From Bacteriovoracaceae bacterium (GTDB taxonomy: Bacteria; Bdellovibrionota; Bacteriovoracia; Bacteriovoracales; Bacteriovoracaceae), in the NCBI GenBank assembly GCA_947441615.1, contig CANEUH010000002.1, positions 62,001-126,000 on the forward strand: a DNA stretch of 64,000 nucleotides. The letters run 5' to 3'. Shown piece by piece: positions 54,946 through 63,627 of this stretch (the first letter of the stretch is position 1; each line of letters begins with the position of its first letter). Position numbers and translations under genes: made by a program. Below the pieces are notes generated by a model. It had not been told where the DNA came from, searched no databases, and worked only from the letters and a program-made list of their open reading frames with translations.

Positions 54946-55794
54946 CTAATCTTTTGACAGATGCTTTTTAAATGAAAGAATCGTTTTCTCAATCGCCTTA
55001 ACACTAAAAACGAAAGTATAAATATGACTCAATTTTGTCACGGTGAAGGTCTCGACTGAACCACCTCTCTTCTTGATAGCCTCGGCAAAGCGAACCATCT
55101 GATCATGTTCCACGAGTTCATCTTTTTTTGCGTGAAACAAGAAATAATGAGGAAGATTCTCCCCTAGTTGATGAAGAGGCGAAGCCTCTAAATAAAGCTC
55201 GGGGTTTTGATCTCTATAGTAAGAAGTAAAGCGCTTAATATAGGGTGAAAGGGGGTAAACCATGAAGTCATAGACTCCTCCTCCAGCTGCGATCATTTTT
55301 AATTTGATGTCCTCATAGCCTATTTTTCCAACCGAGGCCCACGATGAAATAAGACTAACGAGATGTGCTCCAGCTGAATAACCCAATGCACCTATATTTT
55401 TTTCATCGACATTAAAGCGAGCTGAATTTTGAATGAGCCACCTATAGGCATCTCTTATATCTTCAACTGCTTTAGGGTATAGGTGATGAGGTGCTAATCG
55501 GTAGGAGCAATTCAAAACTATAAAGCCTTGACCAGCAAGCTGCTCAGAATAGAAATGCGTGTCTACTCTGGTCCTTGAACTCCAACCACCCCCGTGAACA
55601 ACAAGGACGGCGGGCCTAGGTCCTTCTGATTTTGGAAGATAAACGTCACAATGAATTTCAGACCCTTCTTTCTGTGAATAAACTTGATGAGGCAATAGAC
55701 TCCAATCAAATTGTTTTTTTAATCTGGTCTGACCAATGAGATTTGAAAATTGGAGAACACTATGACTGAGATGACGAATATTAATTTCTGGCAT
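54946..55794 (-). CDS. Alpha/beta hydrolase (esterase/lipase-like)
   Basis: A 282-aa enzyme of the HSL/BD-FAE-type alpha/beta hydrolases. VVHGGGWSS is the oxyanion loop, and GYSAGAHL has the nucleophilic Ser. HDH-type residues near the end (FHAKKDELVEHDQ and LSHIY) supply the acid and His. No signal peptide. It starts 17 nt after the glnN terminator, so its promoter must lie inside glnN or it is expressed by readthrough. Confidence 0.82.
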   Translation of the reverse strand: MPEINIRHLSHSVLQFSNLIGQTRLKKQFDWSLLPHQVYSQKEGSEIHCDVYLPKSEGPRPAVLVVHGGGWSSRTRVDTHFYSEQLAGQGFIVLNCSYRLAPHHLYPKAVEDIRDAYRWLIQNSARFNVDEKNIGALGYSAGAHLVSLISSWASVGKIGYEDIKLKMIAAGGGVYDFMVYPLSPYIKRFTSYYRDQNPELYLEASPLHQLGENLPHYFLFHAKKDELVEHDQMVRFAEAIKKRGGSVETFTVTKLSHIYTFVFSVKAIEKTILSFKKHLSKD

Positions 55795-55811
55795 TCAAAG
55801 CTCAAATAAAA

Positions 55812-55831
55812 AGGCCCGCAGTAGCGGGCCT
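55812..55831 (-). terminator. Intrinsic terminator of glnN
   Basis: An 8-bp GC-rich stem (55812-55819 with 55824-55831, AGTA loop) directly after the glnN stop codon. The minus strand continues into TTTTTATTT, so it is a good Rho-independent terminator. Confidence 0.85.
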
Positions 55832-55841
55832 CAAATTAGTA

Positions 55842-58031
55842 TTAGCGAATAAATAACATGTCGTAAAATTTAGGAAGAGGCCAATTTTCATCAGGAATGA
55901 TTTCTTCAATTTTATTACAAAGCTCAGCAATCTTAAAAGACTGTGGCATAAGTTCAGAAGCGATTTTTTTAGCAATCGTTTCTTCATCATGCTTATGAAG
56001 TGCATCCAAAGAACCTGTTAGATTAACCGTCTGCTCATAAACTGTTTTTGAAAGAGTCGCGAGATCTTTTAGTAACTCTAATTCTAATGAAGCGTCAGCG
56101 CCAAGCTCTTTCTGCTTTTTAACAGATTCGGCCAATTGAGCTTTATAATCGACAGCAACTGGTACAATTTGTTTTAAAACCATTCCAGATAATGTCCGAA
56201 GTTCAATTTCACGGCATTTGATATAACGCTCAAGCATCACATTATGGCGTGTTGAGATTTCCGATTCCTTAAACACACCTGTCTTCAAGAGGACATTGGT
56301 TTTTTTAGAATCCTTTAAAACTGAAATGGCCTCTGGAGTTGTTCTCATATTACCAAGGCCTCTCTTTTCTGCCTCTTTTACCCACTCCTGAGAATAACCA
56401 TCTCCATTGAAAACAACTCTTTGAGCATTGCCATACCACTTCAAAATCACAGCTGCGAGAGCATCGTCCTGAGATTTACCTTTTGAAAGCTCATCTTCAA
56501 GAATTTTATTTGTTTCTTCAAAAATATCCACAATCGCAGAGTTTAAAATAGAAAGTGGATAACCAATAGAGGCAGATGAACCGCATGCACGGAACTCAAA
56601 TTTATTTCCAGTGAAGGCAAATGGTGAAGTTCTATTTCTATCTGTATTATCTTTAAAGAGATCCGCTAACTGGCGAGCTCCCAAATCTAAAACTGTTTTA
56701 CTAGATGCCACATATTTTCCACCAGAAATCATTGAATCAAGAATACTGGTTAATGTTGAGCCTAGGAAAACTGACATGATTGAAGGTGGGGCTTCGTTGG
56801 CGCCTAGGCGGTGATCATTTCCGTGAGAGGCAATTCCCATACGGATGATGTCTGCATGACGATAAACGGCTTCAGTAACTGTCGCAACAACGGCCAGGAA
56901 ACGATAATTTTCATGAGGATTATGACCGGGCTCAAGGAGATTTACTCCTGTGTCTGTCGACATCGACCAGTTTAAGTGTTTTCCTGAACCATTGACTCCA
57001 GCGAAAGGTTTTTCATGAAGAAGGCACACGAAATCATGCTTTAAAGCAACATTTCTAAGGACAGTCATGACAATTTGATTGTTATCAGCAGCAACGTTTG
57101 CGTCTTTAAAAATGGGTGCAAGTTCAAATTGCCCAGGAGCGACCTCATTGTGACGTGTTTTTGCCGGAATCCCCATCTTATAAAGTTCAATTTCAACTTC
57201 TTGCATGAAAGCAAGAACGCGATCTTCAATCATCCCAAAGTAGTGATCTTCAAGTTGTTGGTTACGAGATGTAAGTGATCCCATAAGCGCACGTCCCGTC
57301 ATGACAAGATCCTGACGGCTAAAATAAAATGCTTTATCGATCAGGAAATATTCCTGTTCAGCTCCGCAAGTTGTATAAACTTTTTTAACCTCTTTCATCC
57401 CAACAAGATGACAAAACTTCGTCATGACTTCATTAATTTTAAGATCTGAACGAAGAAGTGGTGTTTTAGTGTCTAGGGCATCACCATGGTAGGAAACAAA
57501 CGCTGTAGGAATAACGAGAGTTTTCCCATTTGCTGACTCTTGAATAAATAATGGAGAAGTTAAATCCCAAGTTGTATAACCTCTGGCCTCAAATGTGGCC
57601 CTCGATCCTCCATGTGGAAAAGACGATGCATCTGGCTCACCTTGCATTAACTGAGAGGCTGAAAGTGTTTCAATCGCACGATCGTTATCAAAATTTAAAA
57701 AAGCATCATGCTTTTCAGCAGTTGATCCGGTGAGGGGTTGAAACCAATGACAAAAGTGAGTCGCACCTTTTGAAATGGCCCACTCTAGAACTGAATTTGC
57801 AACCTTCGTTGCGAGGGTCTTATCGATTGCTTTCTTTCCATCAATCACTTGTTTTAGTGCATCTTTGTCTTCAAGAGAAAGTGACTTAGATAGATGATAG
57901 TTATAAACATTCTCTCCATAGTATTGAGAAATCTTTAAAAATTTACCCTGATCATTTACTGGAACTGTGCACTTACGTGGCTTTCTTCCATAGACGGTGA
58001 GTTTTGTTTGTTGACGTAATAAATTGGCCAT
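55842..58031 (-). CDS. glnN: Glutamine synthetase type III
   Basis: A 729-aa enzyme, the size of the GSIII family and far longer than GSI (about 470 aa). FPHGGSRATFEARGYT and TTCGAEQEYFLID, AGVNGSGKHLNWS and FRACGSSASIGYPL are the conserved GSIII boxes with the metal and ATP residues. ATG at 58031 follows GAGGAG; an in-frame TTG six codons earlier would include the ribosome site. It makes glutamine from glutamate and ammonia. No GlnB gene is nearby. Confidence 0.93.
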   Translation of the reverse strand: MANLLRQQTKLTVYGRKPRKCTVPVNDQGKFLKISQYYGENVYNYHLSKSLSLEDKDALKQVIDGKKAIDKTLATKVANSVLEWAISKGATHFCHWFQPLTGSTAEKHDAFLNFDNDRAIETLSASQLMQGEPDASSFPHGGSRATFEARGYTTWDLTSPLFIQESANGKTLVIPTAFVSYHGDALDTKTPLLRSDLKINEVMTKFCHLVGMKEVKKVYTTCGAEQEYFLIDKAFYFSRQDLVMTGRALMGSLTSRNQQLEDHYFGMIEDRVLAFMQEVEIELYKMGIPAKTRHNEVAPGQFELAPIFKDANVAADNNQIVMTVLRNVALKHDFVCLLHEKPFAGVNGSGKHLNWSMSTDTGVNLLEPGHNPHENYRFLAVVATVTEAVYRHADIIRMGIASHGNDHRLGANEAPPSIMSVFLGSTLTSILDSMISGGKYVASSKTVLDLGARQLADLFKDNTDRNRTSPFAFTGNKFEFRACGSSASIGYPLSILNSAIVDIFEETNKILEDELSKGKSQDDALAAVILKWYGNAQRVVFNGDGYSQEWVKEAEKRGLGNMRTTPEAISVLKDSKKTNVLLKTGVFKESEISTRHNVMLERYIKCREIELRTLSGMVLKQIVPVAVDYKAQLAESVKKQKELGADASLELELLKDLATLSKTVYEQTVNLTGSLDALHKHDEETIAKKIASELMPQSFKIAELCNKIEEIIPDENWPLPKFYDMLFIR

Positions 58032-58183
58032 AAAAAAATGTCTCCTCAAAGTTCACTAACTATTCTAAAAAGTATAAAATTTATAAGGGGTGCTCTGTAG
58101 ATATTATCTTAAAAAACATGATTTCTATCTAACACTTTTTATAACTTACCAATAGACCACTTTCAAGATAAACTAACTCAACT

Positions 58184-58762
58184 ATGACCAAGTGGATAAT
58201 TTCTGAAACCTTAAGGGATCCTCAAGATCCAGACTGGGAAAAACTCGCTGTTTCATTCTTTCCTGATGGCGTTCATCCTCAAAGGAAAAAGGGATTCCTC
58301 CTCTCAAGGAGTTCTTTGAGAGACTGTCTAGGTCTTCTCAAAGTTAATTGCCCTATTCTCTCCCTCCACCTCTTAAATCACACTCTTCTTAAAGAGTGGC
58401 CTCAGTATACTATTTCACTCTCCCATACGATTAACTGTGGTGCAGCCTTAATTGCAGAGAGGAAATTTTTTCGCTCTGTTGGAATAGACGTGGAGCACGA
58501 GGAACGGATCGTCAATCAATCAGTCATTGAAAGGATCAGTCATTCGAGTGATCTAAACTTAAGAAATATTGAACTTTGGTGTTTAAAAGAAGCTGTGTTT
58601 AAATCTCTCATGAACACTGGAGTTTTTGAAAAACCAGTGGATTTTTCAACTATCTGTATCGAAACAAATAGCTGGACCCACTCCCCCTCAAATATTTCTG
58701 GGAAGTGGGAGCTGGATAATCTTAAGCCATTTGTTGTGGCGAGATCTTTTCTAGAAAGCTAA
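58184..58762 (+). CDS. 4'-phosphopantetheinyl transferase superfamily protein
   Basis: A 192-aa protein. VGIDVEHEERI carries the Mg-binding Asp-x-Glu, and WCLKEAVFKSL has the second conserved WxxKEA block. It is of the Sfp/AcpT type, activating carrier proteins by adding the phosphopantetheine arm. No synthase or carrier gene is in the window. Its last 41 nt overlap the 3' end of the convergent M61 peptidase gene. Confidence 0.82.
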   Translation: MTKWIISETLRDPQDPDWEKLAVSFFPDGVHPQRKKGFLLSRSSLRDCLGLLKVNCPILSLHLLNHTLLKEWPQYTISLSHTINCGAALIAERKFFRSVGIDVEHEERIVNQSVIERISHSSDLNLRNIELWCLKEAVFKSLMNTGVFEKPVDFSTICIETNSWTHSPSNISGKWELDNLKPFVVARSFLES

Positions 58763-60473
58763 AAGCCTTTTCCGCTTTTGATCTATCTAAAATCGTAATC
58801 TCTTTTAGCTGCCTTGGTCCTTTGACAGGAAGAACTTCAATCTTATTCATTTTACCAAGTCTTGAGACAATGAATTCGTAAGATCTATCGACCATGAGAA
58901 GAGATGATATTTTATCTGAATCCTCTCTCAGAAATCTTAGCCCGTTCAAGAATAGAACCTCATCCCCAGCATTTAATCCCCCTTTGTAAGAAGGTGAATC
59001 AAGTAAAACGGTTTTTACAATTGCCCTGTCTCCAGAGAACTCAAAGTCCGCTCCAATCCAAGTTTGATTACTTTCAACCCACTTTAACTCAAGGCCCATT
59101 CGCTTGAATGCCGTATCAAAATCAATATCAAAAGTTGTCTCAACCATTGTAGAGAATTGATCTAGAACATCATCCCCACCAATTTCTTTAACCATTTTAT
59201 AAATATCTTCTTTCGTGACTCCAATCTCTGGTCGCTGTTTATAGTCATTCCAAAGAGATCTTAGTAAATCGTCAACCGACCGTCCTTTTTCAAAAAGTAA
59301 TGACTGGAGCACAGTAAAGACCAACCCACCCTTTAAATAATAACTCACGGAAGAATTTTTTAAGTTCTCATCAGGTCGATAAAGTTTAATCCAGGCATTG
59401 AATGAACTCTGCTCAAGCGAATGATATTTTCTTCCAGGAGTTCCCAAATAGGTATCAAGATTTCCTTTCACAATGTCTAGATACTCTTCAAGTGTTGAGA
59501 GTGAAGCTCGGTAAATGAATAGGTCGTCCATATAACTGGTTAACCCCTCGGCAAGCCACAGAAGAGTTGTATAACCCTCATTCAAATAATCAAAAGGCCC
59601 CAATTCCTTTGGCCTAATTCTTTTAACGTTCCACAAGTGGAAGTATTCATGAGCGATAAGGGATAGATAATTTAAATAATCTTTCCTATTCCCAAGTTTT
59701 CTTCCATCAAAATGGAGGGCCGTCGAATTTAAATGTTCAAGTCCGCCGTAGAGTTTTGGCGCGAAATGGGTAAGAAAAAGATAATGATCATAAGGAAGAT
59801 CATTATCAAAATGCTTGGCAACGATTTCAATAATCTTCTTATAATCTGACTTTAAATTATTTTTATGAGGATACTGTTCGCCATAAAAAGCCAAATCATG
59901 CGGTTTTCCAAGTACCATGATACCATCTGTTTCATGACACCCAATTTCCACCGGACAATCAATGAGAGTATCGTAGTCTATCGCTGAATATAAGAATTCT
60001 GATCTACTCTTTGAGACATCATTTAAAGCCGTGCTTATCTTTGACCAGATCGGAGGAAAGCGAAACTCAATTGTAGGCTGAATGATTTTTTCATCCACAA
60101 GTCCCATCAAATACGAAGGGCCATGCAAAAATGCGTGAGATAAATCAACATGAGACGTTCGAACTGTTAGTTCTTTACAGTAAATTTCGTACTGTATGGA
60201 AAAATCATTTTGCTTATTTTTAACTTCAGACCTTGTGAGGTCAATTTCCCAAATTCCTTTACCGACCTGCTGGTAATACAGCACCTCACCATTGGCCTGG
60301 GTAGCATTAAACCAACGGATATGCCGAGCATATTCCCTCATTAAATAAGAACCTGGACTCCAAGAGGGAAGAAAAACCCGAAACTTATTACTGAGCAGCC
60401 GTTCAATTTTTAAAGTCACCTTGACGTGGTGATTCTCAGGTTTATCTATTTCAACAAGATAGTGTGCTTTCAT
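58722..60473 (-). CDS. M61 family metallopeptidase with PDZ domain
   Basis: A 583-aa protein of the M61 glycyl aminopeptidase family. LIAHEYFHLWNVKRIRP contains HExxH, and WLAEGLTSYMDD gives the third zinc ligand Glu. The C-terminal 90 residues (SPSYKGGLNAGDEVLFLNGL) are a PDZ domain. No signal peptide is visible. The length is typical. It converges with the phosphopantetheinyl transferase gene with a 41-nt overlap. Confidence 0.9.
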   Translation of the reverse strand: MKAHYLVEIDKPENHHVKVTLKIERLLSNKFRVFLPSWSPGSYLMREYARHIRWFNATQANGEVLYYQQVGKGIWEIDLTRSEVKNKQNDFSIQYEIYCKELTVRTSHVDLSHAFLHGPSYLMGLVDEKIIQPTIEFRFPPIWSKISTALNDVSKSRSEFLYSAIDYDTLIDCPVEIGCHETDGIMVLGKPHDLAFYGEQYPHKNNLKSDYKKIIEIVAKHFDNDLPYDHYLFLTHFAPKLYGGLEHLNSTALHFDGRKLGNRKDYLNYLSLIAHEYFHLWNVKRIRPKELGPFDYLNEGYTTLLWLAEGLTSYMDDLFIYRASLSTLEEYLDIVKGNLDTYLGTPGRKYHSLEQSSFNAWIKLYRPDENLKNSSVSYYLKGGLVFTVLQSLLFEKGRSVDDLLRSLWNDYKQRPEIGVTKEDIYKMVKEIGGDDVLDQFSTMVETTFDIDFDTAFKRMGLELKWVESNQTWIGADFEFSGDRAIVKTVLLDSPSYKGGLNAGDEVLFLNGLRFLREDSDKISSLLMVDRSYEFIVSRLGKMNKIEVLPVKGPRQLKEITILDRSKAEKAFSFLEKISPQQMA

Positions 60474-60553
60474 AATGACTCCAGAATTTAACTAAGAATA
60501 AGATTTGAAAGGTCTAAAGACAATATTCAAAAAAAATGTTAATTTAATGATCT

Positions 60554-60955
60554 ATGGAAAAAACGATTTCGGCCGAAGATTTAAATATTTTTGTGACAGA
60601 TAGCGCTGTTCGCCAAATTCAAGTGATGCAAGAAAACGATTACACATTGAAGGGACTCTCATTCCGTATTAAAATTGGCGGAAAAGGCTGCGAGGGCTTC
60701 ACCTACGAGACAGGATTCTCCTCAGTACATGAAGGAGACCTTCAGGTGACAAAGAATTATCCACTCATTAATTTCGATCTTCATCTTCTTATTGATCCTT
60801 TTACTGCTTTTTACACACAAGAATTTACCCTTGATTATCTCTTAGATACTCTTAATAACGACGAGGGGTTTATTGTAAAAAATTCCGCTGACGGACAACA
60901 TCGTGGTAAATTTTTTAAAGATGAAACCCGCCTTCCTCCTTGGGCAAAGAAATGA
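60554..60955 (+). CDS. Degenerate IscA/ErpA-family (HesB-like) protein
   Basis: A 133-aa protein with an IscA-like fold. KIGGKGCEGFTYETGF keeps the first of the three usual cysteines, but the C-terminal CGCG motif is replaced by GQHRGKF, with no Cys. It cannot bind a cluster in the usual three-Cys way. The start is ATG. It overlaps the LysR gene by ATGA, so they are cotranscribed. It may be a non-cluster-binding partner or regulator. Confidence 0.78.
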   Translation: MEKTISAEDLNIFVTDSAVRQIQVMQENDYTLKGLSFRIKIGGKGCEGFTYETGFSSVHEGDLQVTKNYPLINFDLHLLIDPFTAFYTQEFTLDYLLDTLNNDEGFIVKNSADGQHRGKFFKDETRLPPWAKK

Positions 60956-61764
60956 AAGAAATTTCCCCTGATTACCGTTATCTAAAAGCTTTTATGGTGA
61001 CAGCTAAGTTCTTAAATTTCTCAAAGGCTGCTCAGGAACTTAATATTGCCCAATCTGCTGTTAGTCGACAAATCAAGCTTCTCGAAGAATCGGTCGGGAA
61101 CCAATTGATTATCAGATCTTCCAAGAAAGTTTTATTAACTGAAAAAGGTCAGGCACTACTTGATGAATTAAATTTTTTTGAAAATAAGATTCAGAATATC
61201 TTTTTTGGTCACTTGAACAAAATGATAAGAGTTGGAATTCTTCATGGTCTCCTTGAAACATGGTTTAACGAAATCATGGTAGATTTTTCAAAAGAGAGCC
61301 AGCATCAGTTATCAGTTGAAGTTAATAGCCTCGATATGCTTAAGGAAAAACTTCATAATGGTAAATACGATCTCATCTTTACGACTGAAAACATTCAAAG
61401 TGAATTAGTAAGTTCATTAAAATTATTTGAAGAGAAGATGGTTCTTGTGAGTAAGACAGAACTTAATCCCAAAGAGGCGTCAGAATATCCATGGATTGTT
61501 TATTCTGATCAGGATCACCTTTTCCAATTAAACAAAAAACGCTCTCAGAAAATTATTGTTGTAAACTCTATTACAACCATCCTTAAGTTAGTTAAAAAAG
61601 GTGTCGGTATTGCGATTGTTCCAGATCACACAGTAGAAGATAATCAGCTTAAATGCTATGAGCTCAGAGGTCTTCACAAACAACATATTCATCTCTCAAG
61701 CCTCAACTTCAAACAACAGCCTTCTCATATTAAGCAGCTCGTCGATGTCATCAAGAAGAAATGA
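60952..61764 (+). CDS. LysR-family transcriptional regulator
   Basis: A 270-aa protein. FLNFSKAAQELNIAQSAVSR begins the N-terminal winged HTH, which runs through KLLEESVGNQLIIRSS. The C-terminal effector domain is shorter than usual (about 180 aa), but shows the expected alternating strands. ATG at 60952 overlaps the upstream stop by ATGA. Target and ligand unknown; the IscA-like gene is the obvious neighbour. Confidence 0.88.
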   Translation: MKEISPDYRYLKAFMVTAKFLNFSKAAQELNIAQSAVSRQIKLLEESVGNQLIIRSSKKVLLTEKGQALLDELNFFENKIQNIFFGHLNKMIRVGILHGLLETWFNEIMVDFSKESQHQLSVEVNSLDMLKEKLHNGKYDLIFTTENIQSELVSSLKLFEEKMVLVSKTELNPKEASEYPWIVYSDQDHLFQLNKKRSQKIIVVNSITTILKLVKKGVGIAIVPDHTVEDNQLKCYELRGLHKQHIHLSSLNFKQQPSHIKQLVDVIKKK

Positions 61765-61773
61765 ATTTAAAAT

Positions 61774-63627
61774 CTAGAATTGGCAGGACATTCTTCCATT
61801 AAGAACTTTCCCATCTTCGCAGACAGTGATTTCAATTTTATCTTGGGAAATAAAATCCTTAAGAGAATACAATTTTTCCAAAACTTGCCCTGAAGAAATA
61901 CCTGTATTTTTTAAATAAGGCCATCTGACTTTTAGACCCAACACCTCAATGCCTTCAGAGACACCAAAGCGCACTCCAGACTCATTTTGCGAGGGTAAGC
62001 CGCCTTGAGAGTATTCCGCCCAACGTCTTTGAATAATTTTCTTCTTTTTATTTTTAGTATAAAGCATCACCATCGCCCCAACACCATCAGTGTTGGATTT
62101 AATCCCGTTCAGGTGAACAGTAATACTCTTTCGTCCTTGAACTTTTGTGTTATTTTCAAAGAAATAAAGCCTTTGAGGGATATCGGCTTTTCTTATACTA
62201 TTTTGAGAAGTTAAAAAGTCCGGCCGTCCATCTTTATTGATATCTATCTGAATAGTTCCGGTTGGGTTCACGATATCAATGCCAATCTGTGAAGCAACGT
62301 TAAAGAATGCATGGGTCTCATCTTGTTCAAACAAGACTAATCTTGAATAAGGTGGAAATCCCGAATTATCCACCAGAATGTCGACCCTTCCGTCTAAATT
62401 ATAGTCTGTCCAGATTCCTCGCCGATCTCCTTGATTCCATGATTCTGAATTCACATCACTCAAATACTCTGTTCTTAGAAAGTAAGGTGGATAAGTTTCT
62501 TTGGAACCAGACAATACACTTGATCGATCTACAGATTCGTTATCATAAGCATGCGACAATTCGCCAACGAAAACATCCATCAGGGAATCATTATTATAAT
62601 CAGCGCAGGAACTAAAAAAAGTTCTTCCCCCACCAGTCGGAATAAGACTTCCATCAGGATCAGAGGCATAATTAGAAATAGGCCCCACATCTTCGAAAAA
62701 GATATCCCCGGTTCTAGATTCCTTTAAATTCATCCATAATTTATTTTTGTGCCCAGATGAAGAAGAAGTTAAAATATCAGGCCAGCCATTTTGATCAATA
62801 TCACATGTGGACGCACCATAAGTAGGTTTTGCGTTTGGTGGAAACAATTGATCTGAAGACTTATCTGTTTCACCCTTTAATAAAGTGGAGACGTCTTCAA
62901 ATTTACCGCGATTATTTTTAAGTAGTCGGTCTGCAACAGGAAGGTACTGATTATTTTTATTTTCAAACCAGTTCGAGACAAATAAATCAGGCCAACCATC
63001 TAGATTATAATCAATAACTGTCATACTTGAAGTTGGCTCCACCGGAACCTTGAAAGCAGTATTATCTTCGAAGAATTGAATTTTACCTTCGAGAATTTTT
63101 CCTACATAAAGTTTTAGTGGTATTTGACTAATTTCGGATCTTTGATTTAATACACCAGATATAATATCGGGAACTCTGTCTTTATTCATATCGTAAAAAA
63201 GAATAAAACTAGATTTAAAATCCACTGGCAGTGGATCATGGGACCAAGGTTCAAATTTTTTTAATATCGCAGACCATAGATAGAATTTAGGTCGGGAGTA
63301 ATAAGTTGGAAGTAAGATGAGATCAGTGTGGCCATCAAAGTTTAAATCGACAGCATTCATGCTTACTGCAAAAAGATGGCCTAGACCATATTCCAGAGTT
63401 TTATCAACAAATGTGCTGGCAGCTTTAACTGTCGGCCCATAATTAACGGTGTGAACTTTCTTTGAAAGAGAATCTAATTCTTCAGATAATCGAATTGATT
63501 CTTCGTCTACACTAAGATTTGGCCTAGACGAACAAGCTGATAGAATAAAAAAGAAAAGGCCCGCTAACGCAGGCCTTTTTGATGATTTAAAAATCAATGA
63601 TATCAAACCCAAATCCATCTCGCTCAC
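61774..63627 (-). CDS. FG-GAP/VCBS repeat lipoprotein with ASPIC-like C-terminus
   Basis: A 617-aa protein. An N-terminal segment ALAGLFFFILSAC ends in a lipobox. At least seven DxNxDGxxD-type repeats follow (DLNFDGHTD, DYNLDGWPD, DIDQNGWPD, DINKDGRPD and others), the calcium-binding blades of a beta-propeller. The C-terminus (GVRFGVSEG, VRWP) matches the ASPIC/UnbV domain. Start is uncertain: GTG at 63627 has AAGG upstream, and TTG at 63597 gives a cleaner signal sequence. It overlaps the upstream gene by 41 nt, and a terminator hairpin lies in its first codons. Adhesion is likely. Confidence 0.82.
   Translation of the reverse strand: MSEMDLGLISLIFKSSKRPALAGLFFFILSACSSRPNLSVDEESIRLSEELDSLSKKVHTVNYGPTVKAASTFVDKTLEYGLGHLFAVSMNAVDLNFDGHTDLILLPTYYSRPKFYLWSAILKKFEPWSHDPLPVDFKSSFILFYDMNKDRVPDIISGVLNQRSEISQIPLKLYVGKILEGKIQFFEDNTAFKVPVEPTSSMTVIDYNLDGWPDLFVSNWFENKNNQYLPVADRLLKNNRGKFEDVSTLLKGETDKSSDQLFPPNAKPTYGASTCDIDQNGWPDILTSSSSGHKNKLWMNLKESRTGDIFFEDVGPISNYASDPDGSLIPTGGGRTFFSSCADYNNDSLMDVFVGELSHAYDNESVDRSSVLSGSKETYPPYFLRTEYLSDVNSESWNQGDRRGIWTDYNLDGRVDILVDNSGFPPYSRLVLFEQDETHAFFNVASQIGIDIVNPTGTIQIDINKDGRPDFLTSQNSIRKADIPQRLYFFENNTKVQGRKSITVHLNGIKSNTDGVGAMVMLYTKNKKKKIIQRRWAEYSQGGLPSQNESGVRFGVSEGIEVLGLKVRWPYLKNTGISSGQVLEKLYSLKDFISQDKIEITVCEDGKVLNGRMSCQF
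63554..63579 (-). terminator. Intrinsic terminator lying inside the start of the FG-GAP lipoprotein gene
   Basis: An 11-bp stem with one G-U pair (63554-63564 with 63569-63579, TAAC loop) followed on the minus strand by a strong T run. It sits 8 nt after the acyl-CoA dehydrogenase stop codon and codes for the hydrophobic part of the downstream signal peptide. Confidence 0.82.
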
